Position numbers and translations under genes: made by a program. 64,000 nucleotides of DNA, from assembly GCF_011759605.1 (NCBI RefSeq), contig NZ_JAAOYX010000001.1:372001-436000 (forward strand). Direction: 5' to 3'. The notes under the pieces are model-generated. The model did no database searches, was not told where the DNA came from, and worked only from the letters and a program-made list of their open reading frames with translations. The stretch comes from Luteibacter sp. SG786 (GTDB lineage Bacteria > Pseudomonadota > Gammaproteobacteria > Xanthomonadales > Rhodanobacteraceae). How positions within the stretch are numbered: position 1 is the stretch's first letter; each line of letters begins with the position of its first letter. This document shows, piece after piece, positions 45,538 to 56,080 of the stretch.

Positions 45538-48369
45538 TCAGCGCAAGGCGAGGAAGTCCGGGCTCACCACGAAGCGCACTGCGTCCAGGCGCAGTCGCGC
45601 TTCGGGGATGGCGGCAAGGAGCGCGTCCCTCTCGGCGGCGATCGCATCCACTTCTTCGTCGGTGATCGACGGATTGACCGAATGCAGCGCGACCAGTCGC
45701 GCGTGCTCGGCGTCCAGCTCCGTGCGTGCCGCCGCCATGGCCTCGGCCTTCAACGCGTCGCCACGCGCGGCCGCGATGTCCTGCGCACGCTCCAGCATCG
45801 GCGGCACGAGCTTGGAAAGGAACTTGCGGTAGCGAGGTACCTCGATATTGCGATCCGCCGCACGGCGGATCGCCACGTCGCTGGGCCGGAACTGTGGACG
45901 CTCGCTCAGCTTCGTGTCCACCGTGAGCATGAGCGGCGTGGCCGGCAGGAAGCGGCCGGCATCGAGCGCGCGGTCGGCGATCACTTCCAGCACAAACACG
46001 GCCTGCAACAGCGCCGTGCGCACGGGCAGGGCATCGTCCACGAGGAAAGCGGCATTGCCATCCTCGCCGGAAACGAGCAGGTCGACCGCCGCGGCGACCA
46101 TCGGATGGTCGAGGCGAAGCAGGGGCAGGTCTTCGCGCGACAGTGCGACATCGCGCGAGAACGTGATCGAAACAGGGCCGTCGGCGAAACCCGGCAGGCC
46201 ATCGGTGGACAGGTATTGCGGATCGAGCAACACGATGCCGGGCGCCAGTTCTTCCGCGTGCACACCGTAGGTTTCGAACAACCGCTGTACGAAGAGGTCG
46301 CGCAGCGCGTCGTCGTCTTCCGCGGCGAAGCTGCCTGCCAAGTCGCCGGCATGCGGATCGCGGCTGGCCGCCAGTTCGAGCAGGTGGTCGCGCCCGGCAT
46401 GGATCAGCGCCGACAGCTCCTCGTGCGCGCCACGCGTTTCGGCAATGAGCGCGTCGAGTTCCTGGTCGCGGTCGTCGTCTTCGCGCGCGTGTGCGTCGGC
46501 AAGCGTGGAAAGCAGGCTGCCGAAACGGCGCAGCAGTTCGCGCCCGTCTGCGGGGCTGGTGCGGAACGCATCCAGGCCTTCGTCGTACCAGCGTGCCAGC
46601 ACATGCTGCGCGCTCTGTCGCAGTACCGGCACGTGGACGACGATGTCGTGCTTCTGGCCGATGCGGTCGAGGCGCCCGATACGCTGTTCGAGCAGGTCGG
46701 GGTCCAGCGGCAGGTCCCACATCACCAGGCGATGGGCGAACTGGAAATTGCGCCCCTCGGAACCGATCTCCGAGCACAGCAACAGGCGTGCGCCATCGGG
46801 CTGCGCGAAGAAGGCCGCATTGCGGTCGCGCTGCACGATGCCCAGGCCCTCATGGAAGCGGGCCACGCCGACGCCGCTGCGAGTGCGCAGGGCGTCTTCG
46901 ATCGCCGTCACCTTGGCTTGGCTGCGGCAGATGAGGAGGAACTTGTCGTCGGGATGCGCGTCCAGGAGGCCGATCAACGCGGTGAGACGCGGATCGTTCG
47001 CGTAGTCGAACTCGAGTGCGACGGGCGGTTGCTGGATGTCCGAACGGAATTCGGCAAGCAGCGCCTCGCGGCGTCCGGCGTCGAGGGTGGACGGATCGAG
47101 CGCCAGGATGTCCGGCGTGCGCCGCGGAAAGCCGCCGATGCCGGCGCGGCGATTGCGGAACATGGCACGTCCCGTGCCGTGCCGGTCGATGAGCGCCGCC
47201 AGCAGTTCGTCGTTGGCGTCGTCGCGCGAGAGCAGCGCGGCCAGCTCACGGTCGCCCTTGAAGCGGTCGGCCAGCATGCCGCGTTGCGCAGTGTCCAGCG
47301 GCTTGCCTGCCGCCAGTATGCTGGCGATGTCGGAGAGCGCGGTGAAACCCGCCGACTCGGCAAGATAGGTGTCCAGATCGGCGTATCGCTGCGGATCGAG
47401 CAGGCGCAGGCGTGCGAAGTGGCCCGCGCGGCCCAGCTGTTCCGGCGTGGCGGTGAGCAGGATCACGCCCGGGGTGACCGACGCCAGTTCCTCCACGAGC
47501 CGGTAGCGGGGGCTGGCGCCTTCCGGCGTCCATTCGAGGTGATGCGCCTCGTCGACCACGATCAGGTCCCAGCCGGCTTCGACGAGCTGTGCGGCGCGCT
47601 TCGGCGAGCTTTCCAGGAACGCGAAATCGGCAATGACGAGCTGCTCGTCCTCGAAGGGATTGCGGCCGTCGTTCGCCTGCTCGATGGCCTCGCAGCGTTC
47701 CTCGTCGAAGATGGAGAAGGAGAGGTTGAACCGGCGCAGCAGTTCCACGAACCACTGGTAGACCAGGGTTTCCGGCAGCAGCACGAGCACGCGGCCGGCG
47801 CGTCCTGTGGCCAGCTGCCGGGCGAGGATCATGCCGGCCTCGATGGTCTTGCCCAGGCCCACCTCGTCGGCGAGCAGCACGCGGGGCGGACGGCGCGCGG
47901 CGGCGATACCCGCCACTCGCAACTGGTGCGGCACGAGGCCGATGCGGGCGGACTCGAGCCCCCAGGCAGCGGAGCGGCGCGCGGCGGCGCGGCGGCGCAG
48001 TGCCTCGAAGCGCAGGTCGAAGCGGTCGTTAGGATCGGTGCGGCCGCCGATCAGGCGATCGTCGGCCTGCGAAAGTGCCTGTTCGTCGTCGAGCTGGCCT
48101 TCTTCCAGCTCCCGGCCTTCGCCCCGGTAGACGTACAGGCCGTCGCGTTCCTCGATGCGTTCGACAAGGAAGGCGATGCCCTTGCCCGACACGCGCTGGC
48201 CGGCGCGGAACTCCGCACGGATCAGCGGGGCGCTGTCGGCGGCATAGGGGCGAAGGACGCCGGATTTGGCAAACAGCACCTGTACGCTGCGTCCTTCCAC
48301 GCGAAGAATGGTGCCGAGGCCGAGCTCGGGCTCGGCGGTGGAAATCCAGCGTTGACCGGGTTGAAACAT
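45538..48369 (-). CDS. rapA: RNA polymerase-recycling ATPase RapA
   Basis: A 943-aa SWI2/SNF2-family protein. The N-terminal Tudor-like domain begins FQPGQRWISTAEPELGLGTI; the helicase motor has DEVGLGKT (Walker A, GLGKT 171-175) and DEAHH at 273; helicase motif VI (QRIGRLDRIGQ) is present. Length and wording match RapA, which binds core RNA polymerase and frees stalled complexes. It is convergent with giant gene A (14-bp gap). The upstream region is shared with the minus-strand PiuC gene, 64 bp away. Confidence 0.92.
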   Translation of the reverse strand: MFQPGQRWISTAEPELGLGTILRVEGRSVQVLFAKSGVLRPYAADSAPLIRAEFRAGQRVSGKGIAFLVERIEERDGLYVYRGEGRELEEGQLDDEQALSQADDRLIGGRTDPNDRFDLRFEALRRRAAARRSAAWGLESARIGLVPHQLRVAGIAAARRPPRVLLADEVGLGKTIEAGMILARQLATGRAGRVLVLLPETLVYQWFVELLRRFNLSFSIFDEERCEAIEQANDGRNPFEDEQLVIADFAFLESSPKRAAQLVEAGWDLIVVDEAHHLEWTPEGASPRYRLVEELASVTPGVILLTATPEQLGRAGHFARLRLLDPQRYADLDTYLAESAGFTALSDIASILAAGKPLDTAQRGMLADRFKGDRELAALLSRDDANDELLAALIDRHGTGRAMFRNRRAGIGGFPRRTPDILALDPSTLDAGRREALLAEFRSDIQQPPVALEFDYANDPRLTALIGLLDAHPDDKFLLICRSQAKVTAIEDALRTRSGVGVARFHEGLGIVQRDRNAAFFAQPDGARLLLCSEIGSEGRNFQFAHRLVMWDLPLDPDLLEQRIGRLDRIGQKHDIVVHVPVLRQSAQHVLARWYDEGLDAFRTSPADGRELLRRFGSLLSTLADAHAREDDDRDQELDALIAETRGAHEELSALIHAGRDHLLELAASRDPHAGDLAGSFAAEDDDALRDLFVQRLFETYGVHAEELAPGIVLLDPQYLSTDGLPGFADGPVSITFSRDVALSREDLPLLRLDHPMVAAAVDLLVSGEDGNAAFLVDDALPVRTALLQAVFVLEVIADRALDAGRFLPATPLMLTVDTKLSERPQFRPSDVAIRRAADRNIEVPRYRKFLSKLVPPMLERAQDIAAARGDALKAEAMAAARTELDAEHARLVALHSVNPSITDEEVDAIAAERDALLAAIPEARLRLDAVRFVVSPDFLALR

Positions 48370-48433
48370 GCTTGGGGAGCCGGGACATCAAGGGGGCGCC
48401 AATTATCCGCTCCCGGGGCCCGGTCCCGCTACC

Positions 48434-49114
48434 TCAGGTTTCCGCCCAGCGCCGCAGCAGGTTGTGGTAGACACCCGTCAATTGCAGGATCGAAGCCTGG
48501 TCGGCACCGCTGGCGGAGAGCGTGCGTATCGCGGTGTCCAGTTCCAGCAGCAGGCGACGGGCGCCATCGTCGCGCACCATGCTCTGTATCCAGAAGAACG
48601 AAGCGATGCGGGCGCCCCGCGTGACCGGGGTAACCCGGTGCAGGCTGGACGATGGATAGACGATGGCATCGCCCGCGGGCAGCTTCACTTCGTGTTCGCC
48701 ATACGTGTCGCTGACGATGAGTTCGCCGCCGTCGTAGTCCTCCGGTTCGCTGAGAAAGAGCGTGCAGGAAATATCGCTGCGAACGTGCGTGTCGGCGTCG
48801 CCGGTGGCCATCACCGCGCCGTCGATGTGGAAGCCGTACTCGCCCCCGCCTTCGTAGCGATTGAAGCGGGGCGACAGCGTGCGCAGCGGCAGTACCGCCG
48901 CGTGGTAGAGCGGATGGCGGGCGAGGGCCGCCACGACCATCGCGCCCAACTCGCGGCGCAGCGTGGACGCCTCGGGCAGCTGCAGGTTGCGCTTCACCCG
49001 TGCGCCTTGCGGACCGACGGTCTGGCGGCCGTCGGTCCACTCGGCGCCCTCCATGGCGACACGCAACCCGGCCACCTGTTCCTTGCTCAGGACTTCCGGG
49101 ATGTGCATCAGCAT
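48434..49114 (-). CDS. piuC: Fe(II)/2-oxoglutarate dioxygenase, PiuC/YbiX type
   Basis: A 226-aa PKHD-type hydroxylase. His96-x-Asp98 (FHIDG) and His159 bind iron; Arg169 binds 2-oxoglutarate. The N-terminal [18 protein letters not shown] and the RNLQLPE stretch are typical of YbiX/PiuC proteins, which accompany catecholate siderophore receptors. It lies 19 nt after the TonB receptor at 49134 in the same direction, so it is coexpressed under the same Fur-box promoter. Its exact substrate is not known even in model species. Confidence 0.88.
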   Translation of the reverse strand: MLMHIPEVLSKEQVAGLRVAMEGAEWTDGRQTVGPQGARVKRNLQLPEASTLRRELGAMVVAALARHPLYHAAVLPLRTLSPRFNRYEGGGEYGFHIDGAVMATGDADTHVRSDISCTLFLSEPEDYDGGELIVSDTYGEHEVKLPAGDAIVYPSSSLHRVTPVTRGARIASFFWIQSMVRDDGARRLLLELDTAIRTLSASGADQASILQLTGVYHNLLRRWAET

Positions 49115-49133
49115 GGCGGTTTCCTCGGATCGA

Positions 49134-51452
49134 TCAGAAACGGACGTTTGCGGTAAGCATGGCCGAACGCGGCGTGCCCGGAGTGTAGCGGTAGCCGCTC
49201 TTGTTGATGGCCGCGACGTAGCGCTTGTCGAACAGGTTGTACACGTTCAGCTGGATGTCCACATGCCGGTTGACCGGGTAGCTGGCCATGGCGTCGAACA
49301 CCCAGTAGGCCTTCGTGTAGGCCGGCGTGCCCACGGCGCCATCGGTGCCGCGCTGCAGTTCGCCCGAGTAGCGCGCGCCGCCGCCGACGGTGAGATCGAA
49401 GGGCAGGTGATACGTGGTCCACGCCGTGAAGGCCCGCTTCGGCGTGTAGGCGAGGTCGTCGGAACCGTTGGCCGTGACGCCCGCGCCCTTTTCCACCGTG
49501 GCGTCCATCGTCGTGAAGCCGGCGCTCACGGCCCAGTTGTCGGTGAGCTTGCCGAGGGCCGAGATTTCCACACCCTGCACGCGCTTCTTGCCGATCTGGT
49601 AGTACAGCAGGTCGGTCGGATCCTGCACGAGCTCGTTGGTAACCGTGGTGCGATAGAGCGCCGCGGTGAGCAGGAGCTTTTCACCGAGGAGATCCCACTT
49701 CGTGCCGATCTCGGCGGTGCGCGCCTTCTGCGGGTCGAAGTTGGGGTTGTCGGCGCTGTTCGCCGAGGCCGACAGGGTGAGGGTGTTGCCGCCCGGCGGC
49801 TCCTGCGACTGCGCGAAGTTCACGTAGATGCTGCCGTTCGATACCGGCTTGTAGAGCACGCCCACCTTGTAATTGACGAGGTTGTCGCTCTTCTTCGCAT
49901 CCACGCCGGGAACGATGCTGCCCGCGGGCAGGGGACCGCAGACCGGAGCGCCGCGACCGCCACACACCACCGTGCTGTTGAAGTCGGTCTTGTAATGGTC
50001 GAGACGTACGCCGGCGTTTACCTGCCAGTGCTCGCCGAACTTCACGGTGTCGAAGATATAGGCCGCCGCGGTGTTCGTCTTGCCTTGGCTTGCAGCACCC
50101 GTCTCGTGATAGCGCAGCCCGCCGACGTCAGAGTAGGGCCGATACAGGTTTGCCGCGGGCCAGGTGCTGCCGTTCAACGCGGCCATGCCGATCGTGCGGG
50201 CACGCTCCTGGGTGAGCTCGATACCGGTGCTGATGTCCTGCGTCACGGCGCCCGTAACGATCGAGGCCGTCAGGTTGGTCTGGTTGGTGGCGATGCGGTT
50301 GGACTGGTGCTTAAAGGTCGGAAGGCTGCGCGCGATCGTCCATGTGGAGGGATCGGTGGGATCCGGCGTCAGCAGGTTGGCCGTCGAGCCCATGAACGCG
50401 GTGAGCAGGTAGTCCTGCGCGGTGCGTCCGAAGCGGGTCGTGTTATGCAGGGCCACCTTGTCGCTGAAGTCGTGCTCCACGATCACCGTGAACATGTCCT
50501 GGGTGACATGGTCGTGGTCCTGGTTGGTGCCGTAGAAGTTGTCCGGATCGACCTTGCGTGCATCGGCGAGGAAGGCGCGCCTGTCAGGACTGCTGTAGCC
50601 CGGCAGGCCGATGGTGGGCACGCCACCGTCGGGCACGTTGTTCTGCTTGATGTGGAGGTAATCGAGGTAGACGCGCGTGGGCGTACCGAGGCCGAACGCC
50701 AGCGACGGCGCGATGCCCCAGCGGTTGGTCTCCACCTGGTCGCGGCCATAGACGCCGCTTTCCTGGCCCATCACGTTGAGGCGGAACGCCGCGTCGCTGC
50801 CCATCGACTGGTTCCAGTCGGCGGTGGCGCGACGGCGCTGGCCACTGCCCACCTGCACCGAGCCGGACATGCCGTTGCCCAGCACCGGCTGCTTGGTCAC
50901 GAGGTTCACGGCACCCGTGGGCGCGGTGCGGCCGTATTCGGTGCCGTCAGGACCCTTGGTGACCTCCACCTGTTCGATATTGAACACGTCGCGGGACACC
51001 GTGCCGAGGTCGCGCGCCCCGTCCACGAAGATGCTGCCGGAGGTGTCGAATCCGCGCATGTAGATGGAGTCGCCGGTGTTCGTCGAACCGTTCTCGCCTA
51101 CGTAGAACGTGCCCACGCCAGGGCTGTTGCGCAGGGCTTCGGTAAGGGTGGTGGCGCCTTGCTGCTGGATCAGTTCCTTGCCGATCACCTGGATGGTCTG
51201 CGTCGTGTCGAGCAGGGACTGGGTGAATTTCGGCGATGAGACCTTGTCCACGCGGTAATCGCTGGAGCGGTCGGCTTCCACTTTCAGGCCGGGCAGCGCC
51301 TGCGCATCGTTGACCTTGGCCTGCTGCGGCGGCACGGCGACGTCGGCGGGAACGTCGGCTGCGGCGGCACCGTGAGCGAGGGTGAGGAGAACGGCGGCAC
51401 CGACGGTGCGCGCGGCGGGAGCGGCATGCTTGCGGCTCTTGATGAAAGCCAT
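49134..51452 (-). CDS. TonB-dependent siderophore receptor (Fiu/PiuA-like)
   Basis: A 772-aa outer-membrane receptor. The signal peptide ends near AAA-DV; the plug starts [20 protein letters not shown] and contains [18 protein letters not shown], as in Fiu/PiuA catecholate receptors; the barrel ends in LTANVRF. The start at 51452 has AAGGAATT ahead; a longer in-frame version begins upstream with no signal peptide. A Fur-box-like site lies about 165 bp upstream. It is paired with piuC downstream, the classical Fiu-YbiX / PiuA-PiuC arrangement. Confidence 0.9.
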   Translation of the reverse strand: MAFIKSRKHAAPAARTVGAAVLLTLAHGAAAADVPADVAVPPQQAKVNDAQALPGLKVEADRSSDYRVDKVSSPKFTQSLLDTTQTIQVIGKELIQQQGATTLTEALRNSPGVGTFYVGENGSTNTGDSIYMRGFDTSGSIFVDGARDLGTVSRDVFNIEQVEVTKGPDGTEYGRTAPTGAVNLVTKQPVLGNGMSGSVQVGSGQRRRATADWNQSMGSDAAFRLNVMGQESGVYGRDQVETNRWGIAPSLAFGLGTPTRVYLDYLHIKQNNVPDGGVPTIGLPGYSSPDRRAFLADARKVDPDNFYGTNQDHDHVTQDMFTVIVEHDFSDKVALHNTTRFGRTAQDYLLTAFMGSTANLLTPDPTDPSTWTIARSLPTFKHQSNRIATNQTNLTASIVTGAVTQDISTGIELTQERARTIGMAALNGSTWPAANLYRPYSDVGGLRYHETGAASQGKTNTAAAYIFDTVKFGEHWQVNAGVRLDHYKTDFNSTVVCGGRGAPVCGPLPAGSIVPGVDAKKSDNLVNYKVGVLYKPVSNGSIYVNFAQSQEPPGGNTLTLSASANSADNPNFDPQKARTAEIGTKWDLLGEKLLLTAALYRTTVTNELVQDPTDLLYYQIGKKRVQGVEISALGKLTDNWAVSAGFTTMDATVEKGAGVTANGSDDLAYTPKRAFTAWTTYHLPFDLTVGGGARYSGELQRGTDGAVGTPAYTKAYWVFDAMASYPVNRHVDIQLNVYNLFDKRYVAAINKSGYRYTPGTPRSAMLTANVRF

Positions 51453-51615
51453 GGATGAATTCCTTGTGCTGTCTGGACGAATGAAGGAAACGGCCTTCGT
51501 TCGCGCATGCGGCTCCCGTCGCGCATCACGAGGTGACGCGCGGGCGGGCGGAGAGTTTGTGTCCCTGATGGGGCCGTGCGCGGGTACGGGACCCGTCTGG
51601 ACGCATATCGTAAGG

Positions 51616-51635
51616 TTAATGAGAACGATTTGCAA
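51616..51635 (-). promoter_or_regulatory. candidate Fur box
   Basis: Read on the minus strand it is TTGCAAATCGTTCTCATTAA, close to the common Fur-site form GCAAATGATTCTCATT. It lies upstream of the receptor/piuC operon and points to iron repression. Confidence 0.6.
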
Positions 51636-51657
51636 TTATACCGTGATGCGTTCTGCC

Positions 51658-51702
51658 CGTGGGATCCGCTTCAGCGGCGATGGATGCTTGCCGCAAGCTG
51701 GC
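51658..51702. repeat. REP-like element, decayed half copy
   Basis: CGTGGGATCCGCTTCAGCGG followed by CGATGGATGCTTGCCGCAAGC matches the left half of the REP-like family. The right arm is missing. It lies between the Fur box and the full copy at 51792. Confidence 0.6.
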
Positions 51703-51791
51703 CTCGCGCTTGGCGCTCGCGCGTGGCGTCAGACGGTGCGGTGGTGTGTAGTGCGTGGCGTGGCATTGTTTTGGCGAATCGCGACGCTCTT

Positions 51792-51874
51792 TGTGGGAGC
51801 CGGCTACGCCGGCGATCCCGCGGCAGCGGGCACGCTTGCCGCGAGCACCCATCGCCGCTGAAGCGGCTCCCACA
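51792..51874. repeat. REP-like palindromic element, copy 5
   Basis: TGTGGGAGCCGGCTACGCCG on the left, CGCCGCTGAAGCGGCTCCCA then CA on the right, with the centre CGGCAGCGGGCACGCTTGCCGCGAGCACCC shared with the copy at 1341 (here split by small changes). The left arm is the GGCTACGCC variant and the right arm the CTTCAGC variant, so it looks like a hybrid. Confidence 0.85.
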
Positions 51875-51953
51875 CAAAGCGAAGCGAACCCCACACCGAC
51901 CCACCATTCGACGTCACGCCAAGCGCCCCGAGGTGCGCGAAGAGCCAAAAAAA

Positions 51954-51973
51954 ACGCCGCACAAGTGCGGCGT
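51954..51973 (-). terminator. intrinsic terminator of the M13 peptidase gene
   Basis: The stem ACGCCGCA-CAAG-TGCGGCGT lies 30 bp beyond the minus-strand stop, with eight T following on the minus strand and five on the plus strand, so it could act both ways. Confidence 0.9.
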
Positions 51974-52002
51974 TTTTCGTGGTCACTGACAGCGCAGGGC
52001 GC

Positions 52003-54144
52003 TTACCAGATCTTCACCTGCTTGTCGGTCGCGCGGACCATCTTCGCGTCCGGCTTGCACTGGAACGCCGAAGCGAACGCTTCCATGTTCGACGGTGCGC
52101 CGATGGCGCGCAGCGAGGCCGGGGCGTGCGGGTCGACGTTGAGATACAGCATGGCCTGCTTCTCGCGCACGCTGCCGCGCCACACGCGGGCCCAGTTGAG
52201 GAAGAAGCGCTGGTCCTGGGTGTAGCCGTCAATCTTCTCCTGCGCTTCCTGCGGGTTCTTCTTCAGGGCCTCCTGCAGCGCGTCGTAAGCCACGTTGAGG
52301 CCGCCCAGGTCGGCGATGTTCTCGCCCAGGGTGAGCTTGCCGTTCACGTGCAGGTCCGGGTGATCCTTGATCGGCGCGTATTCGTTGAACTGCGCCACCA
52401 GCTTGCCGGCGCGTTCGTCGAACTTGGCGCGGTCTTCCTTGGTCCACCAGTTCTTGTTGTTGCCGTCGCCGTCGAACTGGCTGCCCTCGTCGTCGAAACC
52501 GTGGCTGGCCTCGTGGCCGATCACGGCGCCGATGCCGCCGTAGTTGATGGCGTCGTCGCCGTTGGCGTCGAAGAACGGCGGCTGGAGGATCGCGGCCGGG
52601 AAGTTGATGGTGTTGTCGGTCGGGTTGTAATAGGCGTTCACCGTCTGCGGCGTCATGCCCCACTCGAGGCGGTCGGTCGGCTTGCCGATCTTCGCGATGT
52701 CGTAGTGGTAGTTGAACTTGCTGGCCGCCTCGACGTTGCCGAAATAGTTCTCGCCGTTGACCTCAAGGCCCGACCAGTCGCGCCACTTGTCCGGGTAGCC
52801 GATCTTCGGCAGGAAGGTGTTCCATTTCTGGATGGCCTTCTGCTTGGTCTCGTCGCTCATCCAGTCGAGCTTCTCGATACGCGCCTTGAGGGCGTTGCGC
52901 ACGTTGTCGACCAGTTCGTTCGCACGCTGCTTGGCTTCCGGCTTGAACACCTTGGCCACGTACAGCTGGCCAAGGGCCTCGCCCATGGAGCTGTTCACCG
53001 TGCCGAGCACGCGCTTCCAGCGCGGCTTCTGCTGCGGCTGCCCGGCGAGCGTCTTGCCGTAGAAGTCGAACTTGTTGTCCTGGAACGCCTTGGACAGGTA
53101 CGGCGAAGCACTGTCGATCGCATGGAAGCGCAGGTAGGCCTGCCAGGTGGACACCGGCGTGGACGCCAGCATCTTGTCGAATTCCTTGAAGAACTTCGGC
53201 TGCGACAGCGAGAAACCCTTGTCGACGGTCACGCCCTGGGCGGCGAAGAACTTTTCCCAGTTGAAGTGCGGCGTGACCTTGTCGGCTTCGGCCACGGACA
53301 CGAAGTGGTACTGGTTTTCAGGCGAACGCAGTTCCACCGGAGCGAGGGACGCGGCGGCGAGCTGGGTTTCGAACTTCATCACTTCGTCGGCCTGCTTCTT
53401 CGCGTCGGCTTCGGGCACGCCGGCGAGGGTCAGGGTCTTGGCGATGTAGGCAAGGTAGGCCTTGCGGTTGTCGGCCTGCTTCGGATCGGTGTAGTAGTCC
53501 CTGGTCGGAAGGCCCAGGCCGTCCTGCTGCGCGTAGCCGATCTGGATCTTGGCGTTCTGGAAATCGGCACCGGAGCCGAATCCGAACACATAACCGTTGC
53601 CTTCGTTGAAGCTGGTGTCGAGGAAGTCGACGATGTCCTGCGACGTCTTGAGCGCGTCGATCTTGGCCAGTTCCGGCTTCAACGGCTCGACGCCCGCCTT
53701 CTCGATGGCGTCTTCGTTCATGCCCGAACGGTAGAGCAGGCCGATCTTCTGCTCGATAGAACCCGCCTTCGCATTCGCCGCGCCCTTGTCCATCGCATCG
53801 ACGATGTCGTGCTGCGTGTTCAGGCTGTTCTCGGCGAGCTGGTCGAAGGCGCCCCAACGGGTGCGGTCCTCGGGGATCGGGTTGGCGGCCACCCACTTGG
53901 CGTTGACGAAGCCGTTGAAGTCGTTGCAGGCGTCGATGCCGGTATCGAGGTCGGCGATGTTGAACGACGGGCCGGCGTGCGCGGCGGCGGTGCTGCCGCT
54001 GGGAGCCGGGGCCGCGGTGGACGCCGGCGACGGCTGGTTGCCGCCCGGTACCGCGGTGTCGGCGTCGTTGTGCTTGCTGCACGCCGTGCCGGCCAGCGCA
54101 ACGCCGAGTGCGAGCGCGAGCGGCTTCAGATACTGCTTGGTCAT
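52003..54144 (-). CDS. pepO: M13-family zinc metallopeptidase (PepO/neprilysin-like)
   Basis: A 713-aa exported peptidase. The N-terminus is a signal peptide with a Cys at residue 22 (AGTACSKHND), probably a lipoprotein although the lipobox is imperfect. A Ser/Ala/Pro linker follows. HEASH at 544-548 supplies two zinc His and the catalytic Glu; Glu608 in GENIADLGG is the third ligand. The C-terminus contains the CKP signature near the end. It cuts peptides in the periplasm. The start at 54144 was chosen because a longer in-frame form lacks a signal peptide at its head. Confidence 0.9.
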   Translation of the reverse strand: MTKQYLKPLALALGVALAGTACSKHNDADTAVPGGNQPSPASTAAPAPSGSTAAAHAGPSFNIADLDTGIDACNDFNGFVNAKWVAANPIPEDRTRWGAFDQLAENSLNTQHDIVDAMDKGAANAKAGSIEQKIGLLYRSGMNEDAIEKAGVEPLKPELAKIDALKTSQDIVDFLDTSFNEGNGYVFGFGSGADFQNAKIQIGYAQQDGLGLPTRDYYTDPKQADNRKAYLAYIAKTLTLAGVPEADAKKQADEVMKFETQLAAASLAPVELRSPENQYHFVSVAEADKVTPHFNWEKFFAAQGVTVDKGFSLSQPKFFKEFDKMLASTPVSTWQAYLRFHAIDSASPYLSKAFQDNKFDFYGKTLAGQPQQKPRWKRVLGTVNSSMGEALGQLYVAKVFKPEAKQRANELVDNVRNALKARIEKLDWMSDETKQKAIQKWNTFLPKIGYPDKWRDWSGLEVNGENYFGNVEAASKFNYHYDIAKIGKPTDRLEWGMTPQTVNAYYNPTDNTINFPAAILQPPFFDANGDDAINYGGIGAVIGHEASHGFDDEGSQFDGDGNNKNWWTKEDRAKFDERAGKLVAQFNEYAPIKDHPDLHVNGKLTLGENIADLGGLNVAYDALQEALKKNPQEAQEKIDGYTQDQRFFLNWARVWRGSVREKQAMLYLNVDPHAPASLRAIGAPSNMEAFASAFQCKPDAKMVRATDKQVKIW

Positions 54145-54379
54145 GGGTGTCCCTCGTTCTGGTGACTGAACGGCGCCCCCGGCGCCGCAGGGGTCCGAGC
54201 ATAGCGGCTGCGGCCGCCGCGCAGGGCGGAGTGTGACGAAAGTCATGGTTGGCGACATTTCGCAATAACTCGCGAGCGATGTCCCGGCGCTGTCATATGG
54301 GGTTCGTACGCTGAAATGACCGCATGACAGGGGATGCGGCCCCGGACAAGCCATCGATCCACCACGAGGAGCATCCGTC

Positions 54380-56080
54380 ATGCGCAAGCTACTGGCCGCG
54401 GGCATCGCCTGTGTGCTGACCTTATCCGCCGCGTCCATCGTGGGCGCGCACCAGGCCGTTCCGGACACCGCGGTCGAGGCATTCGGCCCCGGCCAGCCCG
54501 GGCATGGACATGGCGATCCGCGCACCGCCACGCCCATCAAGCACCTGGTCGTGATCTTCCAGGAAAACGTGTCGTTCGATCATTACTTCGGCACCTATCC
54601 CTATGCCGCGAACCCGAAGGGCGAGCCGGCGTTCTATGCGCGGCCCTTCACGCCGCCGGTGAACGGCCTCTCGCACCGTCTGCTTACGAAGAATCCGAAC
54701 GCCGGCAACGCGGACAATGGCGACGGGGCGATCAACCCGTTCCGGCTTACCCGCGCCCAGGCCGCCACGGCAGACCAGGACCATGGCTACACGTCCGAGC
54801 AGCGGGCTTTCAACGGCGGAAAGATGGACCTTTTCCCGCTGTACACCGGCCGCGGCGAAAGCCTGCCCGGGGGCGATCCGGCCGAGGAGGGCAAGGGCCA
54901 GGTCATGGGCTACTACGACGGCAACACCGTCACCGCGCTCTGGAACTATGCGCAGAGCTTCGCCATGAGCGATAGCAGCTACGGCACCACCTTCGGTCCG
55001 TCGTCGCCGGGCGCCGTGAACCTCATTGCCGGCCAGACCGCCGGCGTCTCCGCGACCTTGAACGGCACCGGCGCCACGACCGACGACGGCCATGGCGGGC
55101 TGACGATGATTGGCGATCCGGACCCCATCGGCGACGTCTGCTCGTCGCCCACGGCCAGTCAGGTGACCATGGGCGGCCGGAATATCGGCGACCTGCTCAA
55201 CGAGCGCGGCGTTACCTGGGGCTGGTTCCAGGGCGGCTTCGACCTCACCCGGACGAATCCCGACGGCAGCACGGGTTGCTCGCGGCGCACGCTGTCAAAG
55301 GTGACGAACGCTACCTCGAACGACTACAGCCCGCACCACGCGCCGTTCCAGTACTACCCGTCCACGGCCAATCCCACACATGCGCGCCCGGCATCGGTCG
55401 CGGCCATCGGGCATAGCGGGGACGCGGCAAACCACCAGTACGACATCCAGGACTTCTACGATGCCCTGGACGCGGGAAATCTTCCGGCGGTGAGCTTCCT
55501 GAAAGCACCGGCCTACCAGGACGGTCATGCGGGCTATTCCGATCCGCTCGACGAGCAGGCGTTCATCGTGCACGTGATCAACACGCTGCAGCAGAGCGAC
55601 GAGTGGCGGAGCACCGCGGTGGTCATCGCGTACGACGATTCCGACGGCTGGTACGACCATCAGGAACCGCCGCACGTGAATGCATCGCGTGGCAGCACCG
55701 ACGCGCTCGACGGCGACGGCGTCTGCAAGGGCCGCGGCACGCTGCCCGGCCTGGACGGCAAGACCCCGGCGCAGGGCCGCTGCGGCTTCGGTCCGCGCCT
55801 TCCGCTGCTGGTCGTGTCGCCCTGGGCCCGCGAGAACATGGTCGACCACTCGGTGACCGACCAGAGTTCCGTCACGCGCTTCATCGAGGACAACTGGCTG
55901 GACGGCATGCGTATCGGCGGCGGATCGAGCGATGCGCAGGCGGGGCGCCTGGATCGCATGTTCGATTTCTTCCTGCCGCGTCTGTTCGAACGCAAGTTGA
56001 TCCTCGACGAATCGACGGGGCAACCGAAACAGGGCGGCGGATGGCCCTTCTGGCCGCTCGGGAACGCAGGGCATGGTTGA
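54380..56080 (+). CDS. secreted phosphoesterase (phospholipase C / acid phosphatase family)
   Basis: A 566-aa protein with a signal peptide (cut near VGA-HQ). The family motif IKHLVVIFQENVSFDHYFGTYP opens the domain, followed by the metal-site phrases in FLKAPAYQDGHAGYSDPLDEQ and AYDDSDGWYDHQEPP. This is the PF04185 group (phospholipase C and AcpA-like acid phosphatases). The true substrate could be a phospholipid or another phosphomonoester. It is divergent from the M13 peptidase with 235 bp between them, and overlaps the multicopper oxidase gene by 8 nt. Confidence 0.85.
   Translation: MRKLLAAGIACVLTLSAASIVGAHQAVPDTAVEAFGPGQPGHGHGDPRTATPIKHLVVIFQENVSFDHYFGTYPYAANPKGEPAFYARPFTPPVNGLSHRLLTKNPNAGNADNGDGAINPFRLTRAQAATADQDHGYTSEQRAFNGGKMDLFPLYTGRGESLPGGDPAEEGKGQVMGYYDGNTVTALWNYAQSFAMSDSSYGTTFGPSSPGAVNLIAGQTAGVSATLNGTGATTDDGHGGLTMIGDPDPIGDVCSSPTASQVTMGGRNIGDLLNERGVTWGWFQGGFDLTRTNPDGSTGCSRRTLSKVTNATSNDYSPHHAPFQYYPSTANPTHARPASVAAIGHSGDAANHQYDIQDFYDALDAGNLPAVSFLKAPAYQDGHAGYSDPLDEQAFIVHVINTLQQSDEWRSTAVVIAYDDSDGWYDHQEPPHVNASRGSTDALDGDGVCKGRGTLPGLDGKTPAQGRCGFGPRLPLLVVSPWARENMVDHSVTDQSSVTRFIEDNWLDGMRIGGGSSDAQAGRLDRMFDFFLPRLFERKLILDESTGQPKQGGGWPFWPLGNAGHG

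Noticed and set aside
54290-54331. CTGTCAT and ATGACAG phrases upstream of the phosphoesterase as a Pho box
   Set aside because: The second half-site is not at the required spacing and is inverted, so there is no real Pho box.
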